Positions 21,293 through 32,151 of a stretch of 64,000 nucleotides of DNA are shown piece by piece. Each line of letters begins with the position of its first letter. Positions within the stretch are counted from its first letter, which is position 1. The notes beneath the pieces were generated by a model, which ran no database searches, was not told the DNA's origin, and saw only the letters and a program-made list of their open reading frames with translations. Origin of the DNA: Codonopsis lanceolata. Lineage: Eukaryota; Streptophyta; Magnoliopsida; Asterales; Campanulaceae. Both the position numbers and the translations under genes were made by a program. The stretch spans positions 169,797,824-169,861,823 of the forward strand of contig CM028377.1 of NCBI GenBank assembly GCA_013146195.2, written 5' to 3'.

Positions 21293-21302
21293 CTATAAAT
21301 AG
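21293..21302 (+). promoter_or_regulatory. TATA box of the Tat-C LTR
   Basis: CTATAAATAG at the same relative place as in Tat-A. A GC-bearing stretch (AGCAGAGCCCGGCTCC) follows, so transcription would start a few tens of bases downstream (inference). Confidence 0.65.
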
Positions 21303-21524
21303 CAGAGCCCGGCTCCTCATTTCACACAGAACTCCTTCCTGCGTAAAGCTTCTCTGCGTTAACGTTACGCTGGAGAATTAGAGAGCGGTGTGAGATAGTG
21401 AGTGATCACCTCAAAAAGCCTCGAAACCCTATCAAACTTCCTCCAAACACAAAACCAACCGGTAGGAGTCAGCCTTAGCCCCCCGGCTAGGTATCCACCT
21501 ATTTCCCGGCCCAAAACCATAAAG

Positions 21525-21700
21525 TAAGTCGTTACTGCCCGAGTAATAGGCTGAAAATCAACCCATATAAGCCGTTATTCCGCCCAACCAAATAAACCAA
21601 AACCACAAAAACTAAGCCGTCATTCTGTCCGAGTAAGTGAGCCAAAAATACCATATACAAGCCGTCACTCTGCCCGAATCACATCAGCAGCAGCAATAAA
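21525..21700 (+). repeat. Four ~50-60-bp imperfect repeats around GCCGTyAyTCyGyCC
   Basis: GTCGTTACTGCCCGAGTAA, GCCGTTATTCCGCCCAACC, GCCGTCATTCTGTCCGAGT and GCCGTCACTCTGCCCGAAT are spaced 50-75 bp apart. The Tat-A LTR has the reverse-strand set at 5585-5735, and the Tat-D LTR a degenerate one (52500-52575). Confidence 0.75.
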
Positions 21701-21780
21701 AGTCTCCCTCTCCCGAGAGGACAGAGCGAGCACACCCTAGGCTGTCTGTAAGTTTTTATCTTAAAGTCTTGTCATTTTTT

Positions 21781-22105
21781 TGTAATAGTATTATTTCCAG
21801 TCCGGCCCAATATAGCCATATAAATAGTTGTGCTGCCCGGATTTAATTAGGAAATAGTACCAAATGTAGTCGTTATTATGGCCAAATATTTTCAGTTGTA
21901 TTTGTAATTATTTACGTTATCTATTCATTAAAGTATTTATTTGTAATAGTATTATTTCCAATCCAGCCCAATATAAATATATAAGCAGTTACACTGCCCG
22001 GATTTTGTTAGGAAATAATACTAAATGTAGCCGTTATAATGGCAAAATATTTCCAAGTATATTTATAATTATTTGTAAAAGAGATTGTTGCAACTCTGTA
22101 AATAA
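21781..22105 (+). repeat. 171-bp tandem duplication in the Tat-C LTR
   Basis: TGTAATAGTATTATTTCCA begins at 21781 and again at 21952, followed each time by GCCCAATATA, CTGCCCGGATTT, TTAGGAAATA and ACTAAATGTAG-type words. The copies have diverged, so the duplication is older than this insertion. Confidence 0.8.
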
Positions 22106-22391
22106 TATAGATGTAACGGATGTATTTGTAGGCAGTTAATGTTTTATTTATCTGTTTAATAAATATACGAAAAAGCATACTTTAGCTAAAAACCGTTTTG
22201 AGACCGAAAGGGCGAGTTGGGTGTCTAGCACCTTCCCAATACGTAGCTTAGCCTCCGAACCCGTTTTCTTCATCTCTGGTTTTCTTTTTCTGGTTTTGCT
22301 TTATTTTTGCCTTAAAATAAAGATGGCGACTCTAAAAACATTTTGGATCCAGTGGGGCCTCGCAACATCTTTCTTTGCACTTTCACGTTTT

Positions 22392-22845
22392 CCCCTAAAA
22401 AAAGGGAGAATGGGAATGGAAGGGTGATGTATTCCTATGTTCTGGTATCCCCTAAAAAAGGGATAACTTGACATAGAAAACTCAAAGCACTCATAGTAAT
22501 CCGAAATAGGCCATAAGGCTATTTTCATAAAATCCATAGTGGGGGCGCTGCAACATCTTTCTTTGCATTTTCACGTTCTCCCCTAAACAAGGGAGGATGG
22601 GAATGGAAAGGTGATGTTTTCCTATATCCTGGTATCCCCTAAAAAAGGGATAACTTGACATAGAAAATCCAAAGCTCCCATATTGGATCAAAAATCCACT
22701 AAAGGCAACCGAGGCGCATTCCAACACGCTATTCCGACAGCACTCCTCCCGCACTTTTGATTTCGTCCTCCCCTAAACAAGGGAGGGTGGAACGGGTGCA
22801 GTGGATGTCACCGCATCCGCACGTACGCGCACCCCTATCCAAGGG
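22392..22845. repeat. CCCCTAAAAAAGGGA palindrome cluster in the Tat-C LTR
   Basis: Self-complementary units at about 22392-22406, 22448-22463, 22579-22594, 22635-22650, 22769-22784 and a variant at 22832-22845. Each can form a CCCCT/AGGG stem with an A-rich loop. Confidence 0.82.
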
Positions 22846-22884
22846 CACGCGGGGCGCGGGAACAATCATCCCGGGAACCCACAG

Positions 22885-22902
22885 TGGCGACTCTGCTGGG
22901 GA
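22885..22902 (+). promoter_or_regulatory. Primer binding site of Tat-C
   Basis: TGGCGACTCTGCTGGGGA directly after CCCACAG. The length and the position next to the LTR end make this a clear PBS, of the Ogre/Tat type. A ten-base partial copy (TGGCGACTCT) lies inside the LTR at 22324-22333. Confidence 0.85.
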
Positions 22903-23138
22903 GATCGTTTTTATTTTAATAAATAAAAATGGAGGGCTAGATTCATTGACCAAAACTTTTTTTTCTTTTGTTTCTGGCTAAAGTATGCTTGTTATATTAA
23001 TTTAAACAGTTGAATATTGCGTTCCTTTAACATCCGTGTCTATATTTGTGGATATGATCCTCCATCTTGCAGAAGTTTCATTTAAAATATTGTTACGGAT
23101 ATACTTGAAAATATTCGTATTTTTCAAAAAAAAATTTG

Positions 23139-23221
<83 letters not shown>

Positions 23222-24127
23222 CGTATGTGCAATACTATCCGGGCAGCACAACAAAAGGGCCGGGGCTTTATTTTTAAAATCTTTTCATTTTCGGCTTTAT
23301 ATTATTTTATTCTGCTTTATTTTCATTCCGCAAAATATATATATATGCATTCATTCTGTCGTTTTATTTTGGGGACATATGACACATTTGTAATTAGTAG
23401 GAATAGATAGATTACCCGCTTTTCTTTCTATTTCTTGATGGTATGCTTGCATATCTGCTTTTATTTTCACTAAAAAAATTGTCATTGCATATAGATTTTC
23501 GAATGCTACCCTACACCATGGCCACACCAAAGATTAGATTGCATATAGATTCTCGGTTTTTTTGCATTTTAAATTGTGGGTCAGCCCCTGTCAAAAAAAA
23601 AAAAGTGTGCGCAAGTCAAAAAAAAATGTGCAAATCAAAAAAAAAATGCGCAAGTAAAAAAAAATATACTAGGGCTGATTTATTATTTTCTAATGCTCGA
23701 CCTAGACCATTTCGAATGGTGGATCCCGAAAAGAGTATAGGCCCTTCGCCTGGGATCAGTCCGATCTAGGGGAGTCGAAGCGTGTGGAATACGTTGGTCC
23801 TATACTGGAGAAAAAATCCACTTGTCGAGGAAAAAGTCCTGAGACTGTCAAAATTAAGCAGGTGCTTATCCGGTCAATTGTAGGGAACAAATAATAATAA
23901 TAAAATATACTAATAAAGGCACGATGTACTCCAAACCCAGAAAGCCTTCACCCAGCCTCTTGATACCTACATAACCCATTTTCCTCAGAAACCTGGCCCG
24001 AATTTGGAAAGATAGAGATAGTACTGGCCAGTTGATACGGGAAATAAGTGCAGAAATCAGAATAGAGGGTATCAATATCATATCAGACAAGGGCAGAATC
24101 AATACAGAAAATACAGATCCAAGCAGT
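22903..24127 (+). other. Tat-C 5' leader
   Basis: Non-coding, homologous to the Tat-A leader. It holds an (AT)n run (23139-23219), several A-rich runs (23584-23665) and the GGGCTGATTTATTA / GACCTAGACCATTT block shared with 3835-3895. Confidence 0.7.
23139..23219. repeat. (AT)n microsatellite
   Basis: About 40 uninterrupted AT units. The Tat-A leader has about 20 TA units at the equivalent place (4171-4210). The apparent Tyr-Ile ORFs across it are artefacts. Confidence 0.97.
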
Positions 24128-24455
24128 ATGGCAGTAGAAAATGAACAGTCCGCTACAGTCCCCCAAGAAGCATCAACCTTCCATGTTCCTCCAAATCCAA
24201 TTTCCCAGCCAAACACCAACCCATCAGATGCCTATTATTACCAAAATTTTAACCCTTTTTCATCACACCCTCCTTATCCTACCCAAAGTCCTTACCCAAC
24301 CCAATATCCCTATCCAGCCCAGAAACCTTATCCAGCCCAATATCCTTATCCTACCCAAAGTCCTTACTCAATCCAATATCCCTATCCTACCATATCGTGC
24401 CCAATATCCATATCCTGCCCAAAACCCTTACCAGACACCGCAGCCATAAATTAAC
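24128..24455 (+). pseudogene. Tat-C gag-like protein with hexapeptide repeats
   Basis: ATG at 24128 gives MAVENEQSATVPQEASTFHV, matching Tat-A residues 1-10 joined to residues of about position 60, so an internal deletion removed the segment between. About ten units of the form YPYPTQ/SPYPTQ follow (24268-24400), then a frame slip near 24395. No capsid core or zinc knuckle. Together with 24509-25165 it shows the same gag-to-linker fusion as Tat-A. Confidence 0.65.
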
Positions 24456-24508
24456 CCAGCCTTCCCTAAGCCAGCATATACCAAAACCCAACTCTCCCGC
24501 CCGCCAAA

Positions 24509-25765
24509 ATGGAGGTTGACATCGAAATTTTGAAAACCATGATGCTAAAAATTCTAAACCGAGAAGTTTCTAATGGAAATTTGGGGGACAGCTTCCTAGG
24601 TATGATGGATAAAGGCACTTCTCAAAAAAAAAAAAAAAACCTCTCTGCTGAGTTTGAGTTTGTTTCTAATAAGCCTCTGCAGAATAAGTATACCGCGACC
24701 GGCCCACTTTTGACACCCGCAGATCTGATGGACCGCTTCGGATATATTATCCCTATTCCTTTCCCTAGCCTTACGGATTGGTCATCTACTGATCCGCTCC
24801 CTAAAATTGAGGATCTCAAACCCCAGGTCCTCAATAATGTAATAAACCGTGTACGGTTTGCTTTTAATAATAATCTAAATGTCTTTGCTTATTTCTTAGT
24901 TGCACCTATATTAAAAGACGCATTAAATCATTATAATAATGAGTCATTTAATAGGACCCAAAAGAAAAAAAAATGTTTGCTTGAGCTTGTAAAGTCAGTA
25001 GAGCAACAGGAACAACATCATCAACAGCAACTGAAGACTGATCCACTATCAATCTGGGGCTGGACAATGAAATCAAAGGAATCAAAATCGGCAACTCCCT
25101 GCAAGGTTCTGAAAAGGATAACACTCATGGATCTCCTCAAAGAGTTCGTGGACATGTTTACTTGAAGATGTGTCAGGGGTAGACCCAGCCATAGTCAAAC
25201 ACCGGATCCCCATATATCCGGATGCTCAGCCAATCAGACAAAAGCTCCGCCGCATCAAGCCAGAATGGTCACTACAAGTTTAAAAAGAAAGCATGAAACA
25301 GCCGCATGTCAACTTCATTCGGGTAAAAAAAAACACACACACAAGAAAAGAAAAGAAGAAAAAAGTAGAAAAAAAAAACAACACAAGGAAAAAAAAAAGA
25401 AAAAAATAACCGATCTGGCTGTCCAATGTAGTGACCATTCCCAAACCCAACAAGTTGTTTTATCAACAGCATGCTGGGCCATAGTCAAATCAAAGGCAGC
25501 AGGAGACCAAGAAAGGACCTCATTCACCACCCCTTGGGGGACCTACTGCTATCATGTCATGCCGTCTGGGCTAAAAAAATGCTGGGGCTACTTATCAAAA
25601 GGCTGCTACCACTCTCTTCCACGATGTGCTGTATATTATCAAAGAGATCCAGTCAGGAGATGCCGTACTCCTCACAAGCCAGGAAAAAGATGACTTTGTT
25701 CAGCCCCCAGTCTCAACGAGCTTCAAAGGTATTATGCTCGAACCACCTTATCTGGCAAGTGCTTC
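24509..25765 (+). pseudogene. Tat-C pol remnant: linker, RT N-terminus, integrase C-terminus
   Basis: 24509-25165 is open: MEVDIEILKTMMLKILNREV, LGDSFLGMMDKGTS, DLMDRFGYIIP, PLPKIEDLKPQVLNNVINRV, ending LMDLLKEFVDMFT. The RT finger part follows in broken frames (SIWGWTMKSKE upstream; TTPWGTYCYHVMPSG at about 25520). At 25625 the RT word for 'TLFHD' joins the integrase tail (TATATTATCAAAGAGATCC). This is the same junction as in Tat-A at 1590. An A-rich tract (25325-25412) splits the RT sequence. There is no YVDD box, RNase H or integrase core. Confidence 0.8.
25325..25412 (+). repeat. A-rich expansion inside the Tat-C RT segment
   Basis: About 88 bases of A with scattered C and G lie between CATTCGGGT and CCGATCTGGCTGTCCAAT. 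In Tat-A and Tat-B the flanking sequences are adjacent (CGGGTAGT...CCCGATCTGGCTGTC), so the tract is an insertion or expansion unique to this copy. Confidence 0.8.
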
Positions 25766-26197
25766 CCTCTCCAGCCCGCTAGGCTGAAAACCCGAAAGGG
25801 CGGCCTAGGTAGGCAAAAGTTAGGACATATAAAAAAAAAAAAAAAACAAATAAAAAGGAGAAATAAGGGCTCGCTAGGCTGAAAACCCGAAAGGGCAGCC
25901 TAGGCAAAAGTTAGAGCAAAATAAAAAAATATATATATCAGGAGAAAAAGGGGAGGGAAAGCACTCTTTGAAACATCGGCATCCTACCTCCAGTCTTCAA
26001 CATGCAAGGGGCTCGACTGACAGAAGAAAAAGGAAAACCACGACATAAGCTCGCAGCAAAACACTAAAATATAAAATTTTCGGGTCCTAAGGTGCAACTT
26101 AGGAATAATTGCTAAAGAAATTTAGATTATACATTAATTGCATGTACATATCTATTATTGTCTATATCCCCCCTTGTTTCCCCCAAAATCTATCCTT
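25766..26197. other. Tat-C 3' region with two copies of the pol-end repeat
   Basis: Non-coding. GGCTGAAAACCCGAAAGGGC starts at 25783 and again near 25874, each followed by the GGCCTAGGCAAAAGTTAG block. The rest matches 950-1200 of Tat-A in reverse (CTCGACTGACAGAAGAAAAAGG, GGTCCTAAGGTGCAACTTAGG). Confidence 0.65.
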
Positions 26198-26315
26198 CAT
26201 TTGCAGCTCAAGCCCTGGAGCGGTCCATCAATGCCTGCGGCGTTCGCCCGGCCGGGCCCATATACTTCTTTTGCAAGGCACAAAAAAAAAAGAAAAAAAA
26301 AGGGGGCTCGGTCTC
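26198..26315 (-). pseudogene. End of the DUF7745-like antisense ORF of Tat-C
   Basis: On the minus strand the stop TGA sits at 26198-26200, preceded by codons matching the Tat-A copy (GPGWAD/GRANAAGIDGPL-like sequence around 26215-26262). An A-run (26282-26300) and the Athila-like LTR at 26316 end it. The Tat-A sequence continues past this point, so the rest was separated by the insertion. Confidence 0.5.
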
Positions 26316-27622
26316 TGATCGATGTTTTATTTTATCTATTTCCTTGCAAGTGTACAAGACTATTATAGAATAGACTCGGAAGCAAGGGTCGAACCCACAG
26401 AGACAAGTGATCACGAACAGTGCGGATTATAGATAGCAAATTATTAACCTAAGGGGGGTTTTTATGTTTAATTCTACTCTAAATTACTAGTTATAGATGT
26501 TTAACTAATTAGACAAGAATAATATATGAAGATCTTATGGTGAGTGGAAATCTAGGATTCGGGTTTCACTTATATCTCCTTTATGTTCAATTCATAAAAT
26601 GTCATTCAATGGCTCTTGGGTTCGTTCTCACTAAAAATAGATATAGTCTGTTGAACAATTGGTTCACCTCCATCCCCGCAAAATTCACCCATTCTATATC
26701 CTAAGCACAGAACTATCAATCTAGTCTGTCACCTAGATTTATGATCTATCTGTCACCTAGATCATGTAAGAACCCGGTCCTAACTTATCACTCTCGTGCT
26801 CGATAGGTCCAATTTATTGTGTTGGTGAGCCGTACGACATATGCACTCAGTCATGCAGTTATCCGCACCTCTAAGCCTTTATTATTTGCGATTACATTCA
26901 TTTGTTCAAAGCAAAATAATATAGGGGTTGATAAACAACACAATCAACAAGCATTGAATAGACATATATTTATGAATCAAAACATAAATTCGATACAAGT
27001 TACCTCCCACCTCCTAGATTAGGGATGATTTAGTTCATCATAGACGATGAACAGCACATGGAGATGATGAAAGGCATGATTTGATCTTCAATACTTGAAA
27101 TTACAAAACCTAACTATGTTATACAATCTAAAACTACCTAAAATCTATGTAAAGAGAGCTTCCAGCCGTCCTCCTTATGCTTAGGCTCGGCATCTGACTT
27201 CTATATATACTCGGGAGTTGTGATTGGATCGAATGACTGTGTGAAAATCCGAAAAGGTCGCATTCTGCCTACCTTGCGGTCGCAAGGTGCTGGATACCTT
27301 GCGTCCGCAAGGTCTCCAGTGTGGGTGGCTTTTGATTCTTTGATTGCCGACCGACTTCGGGGCCTATATCGCTTACCTTGCGGTCGCAAGGTCTAGGGCA
27401 CCTTGCGTCCGCAAGGTGTCCAGTTTGTGCAGTCTTCGTTTTTCTTCAATTTTTCTTTCTTTGTAATTTGCACTTAAAACCCTGGAGTTTCACGTATTTT
27501 CACAATAATCCTGAAACTTACAAAACTCACCGAAAACATATATTAGTACTCAAAAGACTCGTGAAATAGCATAATTTAAGTCATAGAAGTATATAAAATC
27601 GACGTATAAAATACATCGATCA
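26316..27622 (-). mobile_element. 3' LTR of the Athila-like element
   Basis: Plus-strand ends are TGATCGATGT (26316) and ACATCGATCA (27622), a perfect 10-bp terminal inverted repeat. 1307 bp. The minus strand has a polypurine tract just outside the 27622 end, so this is the 3' LTR of a minus-strand element whose pol is at 32152-34929. GTCTC (26311-26315) is the candidate target-site copy. It breaks Tat-C: the homologous sequence in Tat-A continues across this point (GGCTCAGTCTCATC). Confidence 0.88.
27271..27417. repeat. Four CCTTGCG..CGCAAGG palindromes in the Athila-like LTR
   Basis: ACCTTGCGGTCGCAAGGT at 27271-27288 and 27375-27392; ACCTTGCGTCCGCAAGGT at 27296-27313 and 27400-27417. Each has 8-bp arms and a 2-base centre. 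The two pairs are 104 bp apart, suggesting duplication of a pair. Confidence 0.93.
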
Positions 27623-27646
27623 AATACCCCCAAACTTGAACTTTGC
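27623..27646 (-). promoter_or_regulatory. Polypurine tract of the Athila-like element
   Basis: The minus strand reads AAGTTCAAGTTTGGGGGTATT immediately before the LTR TG. Position and purine content fit the plus-strand primer site. Confidence 0.75.
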
Positions 27647-30431
27647 TCGTCCACGAGTAAACAAATAAACTTATAAATACAAAAGCATATAAATAACAAA
27701 AAATTAAAATCTTTTTGTGAGGGTGACACTATTTACACTCCTCTATAAACCCACAAACTCAAGGAGACTCTTTCGAGTGACTCGACTATGCAGATAAATA
27801 CAAAAACAAATAAATATAAAACTAAACTAACTACAAATAAAACATAATTAAAATATAAAATCTTTTTGGTTTCATCCTCAAGTTATAAGTGTAAGGCATG
27901 CATGTAATCTCAGTTAGGTGCTCACCACATATATGCAGGCTTAGTCATATAAAACCCAACTAGTCTTTTCTTAAGATCGCTACTACTTTTAATTTCTCCG
28001 TGTGTGTGTGATCACCGCCTTAAAGAATATCTTAACTAAAACAGTTTTATTGAGCTAAACACCACATTCATATGAAAATTACAGTTTAATAGAAAATCAT
28101 GCATTAAGAAGTATGAGATCTACCATTCAAACCTGGTCAGTTACAGACAGAAAGGTCCCAAGGATTCAAAAGATTTACACATCCATCCCATGCACTTCTA
28201 TGTATGACATACAATGCTCTCCTATCCCAATGACTTGTAATAGCTAAGATTATGCTAACACAGTGAGCTTTAAGGTGAATAATAATGATTATGAAGTGTG
28301 TGATCAATTTCATGTTACTCACTTGACAGTAAAAACAACATAAGCATTGGCAAGAAGATCATTAGGACTTTTTAAGCTTGTAATGTAAGGCCAAGGTGTT
28401 GGGGGATTTGATGGAAAGGGATTGGAATTCAAAGTGAGAGAGTAAGACTACCCTTTATCCCTCATACTTCCAAGCAAAAGGAAGTTTTCCCTATTTAGGC
28501 TAGGACCTGCAAAGACCACAAGTGGAGGGGTGCTTTGTGTTACTTTTCTTCCCCCCCCAAACTTGTTTTGGGCAATGAAATTCTTCTAAAAATATCACAT
28601 TCTAATCCGCAGAATTTTTCTAACATATTTTCTCTTGAAAGCTATGCTTTCATTTGAATCTTTTGTTTATCCTCTTCTTCTTCTGTTTCATTTTTCGTCG
28701 ATACATGAATTTATTTATTTTTTTTTTTTTTTTTTTTTTTTCGACGACGGAAAGAAGAAGCCTTCTGAAAAATAGCCTAACTGAAAAGAAGTGGTCCTCC
28801 TAAAATCAATTTCCCACCCAATCCTACTCTCTCAAAGGGTAGGCTAAAAGTGTATAGGCTTTTAGGGTTAAGTTAATGTGGGTAAAGAAACGATGGCGAA
28901 TGGGGGTTTAAATAGTGTGCTTAGCACACTCCATTCTTTTTCATTAGGCTCAAAGGGGACACTAGGGATATATTTAGTATAGGTCAGGGAATATTTAGGC
29001 TCTAACGATCCAAAGATGGCCTAAATCATTTCTTAATGCCAAATGCTCACATAGTATTTAAAGCAAGTAAGACAACACAAAATATCATATCAACTATGGG
29101 AATTGGGGTTGAATGTTTAGCATCACTGGATTTTACATAAGCATTTGCTAAGACAGATGGTAGGGACAATTGAGACTAACATGCAGACACGGTTCGAAAG
29201 TGTGCTTGAGATATATAAATGAGAAAAATCCAAGGGATCTATCTAAATGCAATTGACCCTATGTTATAATTTAATGCAACTGTCATGTTCGAATGACTAT
29301 GCATCATATTCTTGTGCATATCTTGTTGAAGTGAAATAGGTGTTATAAACTTTATAAAACTATTCTAATCAATCCATAGTTATGACTGGTGTGAGTGCAT
29401 GAAGAATTTGGAGAAAAGTAAAAGTTTCGCAAAATTAAGTAAATTCCAGGGGGATCTATGGACTAACTATGCGGTTCATTGCACTAATCTCCTCATTGAC
29501 TACGACTAGCATTACCACACCTAAACTCGAGGATGAATATTTTGAATTAAATTTTTTTTTTTTTTAAGAAATTGGGAAAATTGGAGGTGATGACGATGAC
29601 ACAATTGATGATGGGTCCCCATAAGAGGAACCCACGAGTATCCAATGTAAGTGTATTCTGGTCAAGGCAACACCTCCGAAAATCGAAAAATAAAAACAGA
29701 AAAATAGGGTGAAGAGTTAAATGGTCATCAAATAAAAAGAAATTCTCTTTCACCCTAACGACATAGCCCAACTCCATTCCTCGTTAGGTCGGGACCGCTA
29801 AGACCTAAAGTTTTAAATCCCCCCAAACTTAAGTTCTATTTTGTCCTCAAAATAGAGGAACATATGAGAGGATTGATGGGGTAGGACAAATATCAAAAGG
29901 ACATAGCGGGTCCACCCAACGAACGAGGACGAACTTGGGCCTCGACTCAAGGTGAGTCGGGCGGAGATAACGAATGAGGACGAAACTCGGGATCGTGCTC
30001 GGTGGCAGCCCATAATGATTTGAGACATTATGTCCCACGGTGTTAACCCACCCAAAATTTCACTGGGTCAAGACGCATTTGTGCTAACCGGCCGACTCAC
30101 CATATCGCTTGAGGACAACCGCCTCCAACCCGTTGGAGATCCCAACGAGCGGGTCCTTCTCTTCTTCTTCGGTTCCTCCTCTTGAGGAACCCTCACTCTG
30201 GCTGCCGGTGATGTTCAAACAAAATGGCCCTAGTAATGACCGGACCAGCCTTCACCTCTCGCGTGTTTGGGCATTCTCACGCTTGCCCCCACACAAGTCA
30301 AGAATCAAATGCGAACGCGAACCCCGCATTCGCCCTACCTCTAAGGGTCTTGATTTGGCCGTTGATCAAACGGCCAACATCAATAGACCCATTAGTCATG
30401 ATGGTGTAGGTCAAGACAGCCCTCTCCCAAT
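27647..30431 (-). other. Athila-like 3' untranslated region
   Basis: No supported gene. It contains two more tract-like sequences CCCCCAAACTT (28553-28566 and 29819-29828), a T-run at 28714-28741, and ordinary AT-rich sequence. 30060-30430 has several short ORFs on both strands without recognisable motifs; part of it may be the decayed end of the following envelope-position ORF. Confidence 0.55.
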
Positions 30432-31055
30432 TCACCGTGTTTTGGTGACTTGAGGGCATGAGACGGCCACAAACAAATTTATACACGGGCTTGGCCGTGT
30501 CTTGAGGAAGGACTCTCTCATGGTGCGAGGTCCATATGGTGGTGTACGGCTATAGGACCACTCCACACCAGGGAGAGCAATGACAGCATTCACCACCTCG
30601 ACAGGGATACGGGGGTGGAGGTGTGTGTTATAGTTATCGGCACCAACCGCAGTTGGAGGTGCCAAATGGGTGTTAATGCTTTGGGCGTAAAAATCAACTA
30701 TCATGCCCCTAACATTAATGGTGTCTAGCACACCGCCATCCATGCCAATGTCGCCATTGGCGTAGAATTCTCGGACAATGGGGACTACGGCGTCCTTAGC
30801 CGGAGAATCTAGCAAACGTCCCCACCTACGAGCCATCAGAGCAGGACGGATACCAAAATCTTCAGCCTTGAATCCCTTTCTGCACCAAGGACTTGGAGAG
30901 TTTGTTGGTGTATTTTTCCGATGCTTCAGAGGACACCTAAGCGGTGATGTCAAAATTATGTTCTTCCTCCTGAGCTGGGCCGAGGATGAAGAGCCGGTAT
31001 TTCTACGCTTAAACATTTTGTTTGATAAAATTTTAAAACTAAAAAGTTTTAACAA
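30432..31055 (-). pseudogene. Envelope-position ORF of the Athila-like element (putative plant transposon protein domain)
   Basis: 207 residues. After a basic N-terminus (FKRRNTGSSSSAQLRRKN) comes the pattern MARRWGRLLDSPAKDAVVPI, VREFYANGDIGMDG, VRGMIVDFYAQSIN, which matches the 'putative plant transposon protein' domain commonly found downstream of pol in Athila-type elements. No signal peptide or membrane segment is seen, so a true envelope role is doubtful. Whether it is intact or truncated cannot be decided; the end runs into frameshifted sequence. Function unknown. Confidence 0.6.
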
Positions 31056-32151
31056 TTAAAAATGTGTTTTAAAATTTTAAAAATTAAAATTTAATCTAAG
31101 GCATGCAAAAATTATATCTACGTTAAAAATTAACTAGCACCCTAGCATGCAAATATTTTACGTATGAAATTAAATAGAGTGTTAGGAGTACTTGTTTGCA
31201 AATGATCCGAGTGAATGCAAATGAGTGGAGCTTGATCTTCGACGGCAACAATGGTGGTTCTTCTTCTTCTTCTTCTTCAAAATCTTCAAATTGTGGGGTG
31301 TAATGGGAGATGAGTGAGGGAGATGAAGAGTTTGAGGGAGAGAGAGAGAATATCTTGAGATTAAAGCCTAATTAATGGAAGATCTCGCTGAATTTGGAAG
31401 ATTTTAGTCGTCCGCCGCATCGCTTGAGAGAGAGAGAGAGTTTCGTGATTTCTCAAGAAGAAAACCCGGCGGCCTTAAATAAGGGGACCTTGCGCGTGCA
31501 GATCCGCCACACCTGCGTCCCCAAGCAAGGTGGTCACCAAAGCGGTTGGGATTCTACATTCATTCCCCATGTCCGACACTTCACCGCACGAGATTCAGAT
31601 TTACGGGACCTTAAGGTCGCAGTCCTTCACACCTGCGTCCGCAAGGTGACGTAAACTTCCACTCTTGTTTTTCTTTTCCGCCTTTCAACGCTTGCGCTTT
31701 AACCTTCCGTTAACTTCCGTTATGTCTTGGATATTTCCTGTATGAAAAAATCTAAACAAAATTCTAAACTAAAAATTATTAGTAACATATAAATACAACA
31801 CTAAGATGTTTTTCTCCCCCAAACTTGAATTTTGGCATATTTAATTTAAAAATTAAATGTCCAAAAATAAAATTTAACGGAGAAAAACATATTTAAACTA
31901 ACTAAATAACAAATAACTTTCAAATTAGTGGGTTGCCTCCCACTTAGCGCCTTTGTTTAACGCTCTTGGCTCGACCAAACCTGCAAGCCTAGTCTCTTGG
32001 TGGTTCATTGTCGCCAAACGGATTAATTCAATTGTTCGCTCAACCGACATTGGCTCAAAATATGGCTTGAGCTCTGTCCATTCACTTTAAACACTTCATT
32101 ATTTTTGGGGTTTTGTATATCAACAGCCCCATGAGGATAAATTGCATTATT
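31056..32151 (-). other. Region between pol and envelope-position ORF of the Athila-like element
   Basis: Non-coding. (TTC)n at 31259-31277, GA repeats at 31339-31440, degenerate ACCTGCGTCCGCAAGGT palindromes at 31485-31648, another tract CTCCCCCAAACTTGAATTTT at 31815-31834, and GGGTTGCCTCCCACTTAGCG at 31930. The last is the complement of the 'CTAAGTGGGAGGCAACCC' sequence that regularly follows pol in Athila-like elements. Confidence 0.65.

Larger units (their letters stand above)
20784..22883 (+). mobile_element. 5' LTR of Tat-C (Ty3/gypsy, Tat/Ogre-like)
   Basis: Starts TGTAGACACCCCAATTTCG and ends CCCACA, one base before a good PBS. 2100 bp. It is homologous in segments to the Tat-A LTR, in opposite orientation. 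The five bases to the left, GGACC (20779-20783), are the candidate target-site copy; the 3' LTR is not in the window. It contains a TATA box, two sets of tandem repeats and the palindrome cluster. Confidence 0.88.

Noticed and set aside
23002..23410. ORFs rich in Tyr-Ile on both strands
   Set aside because: They are translations of the (AT)n microsatellite at 23139-23219.
31394..31654. An 86-codon ORF near the Athila-like UTR
   Set aside because: It is composed of GA repeats and the palindrome family, with no similarity to any protein I recognise.
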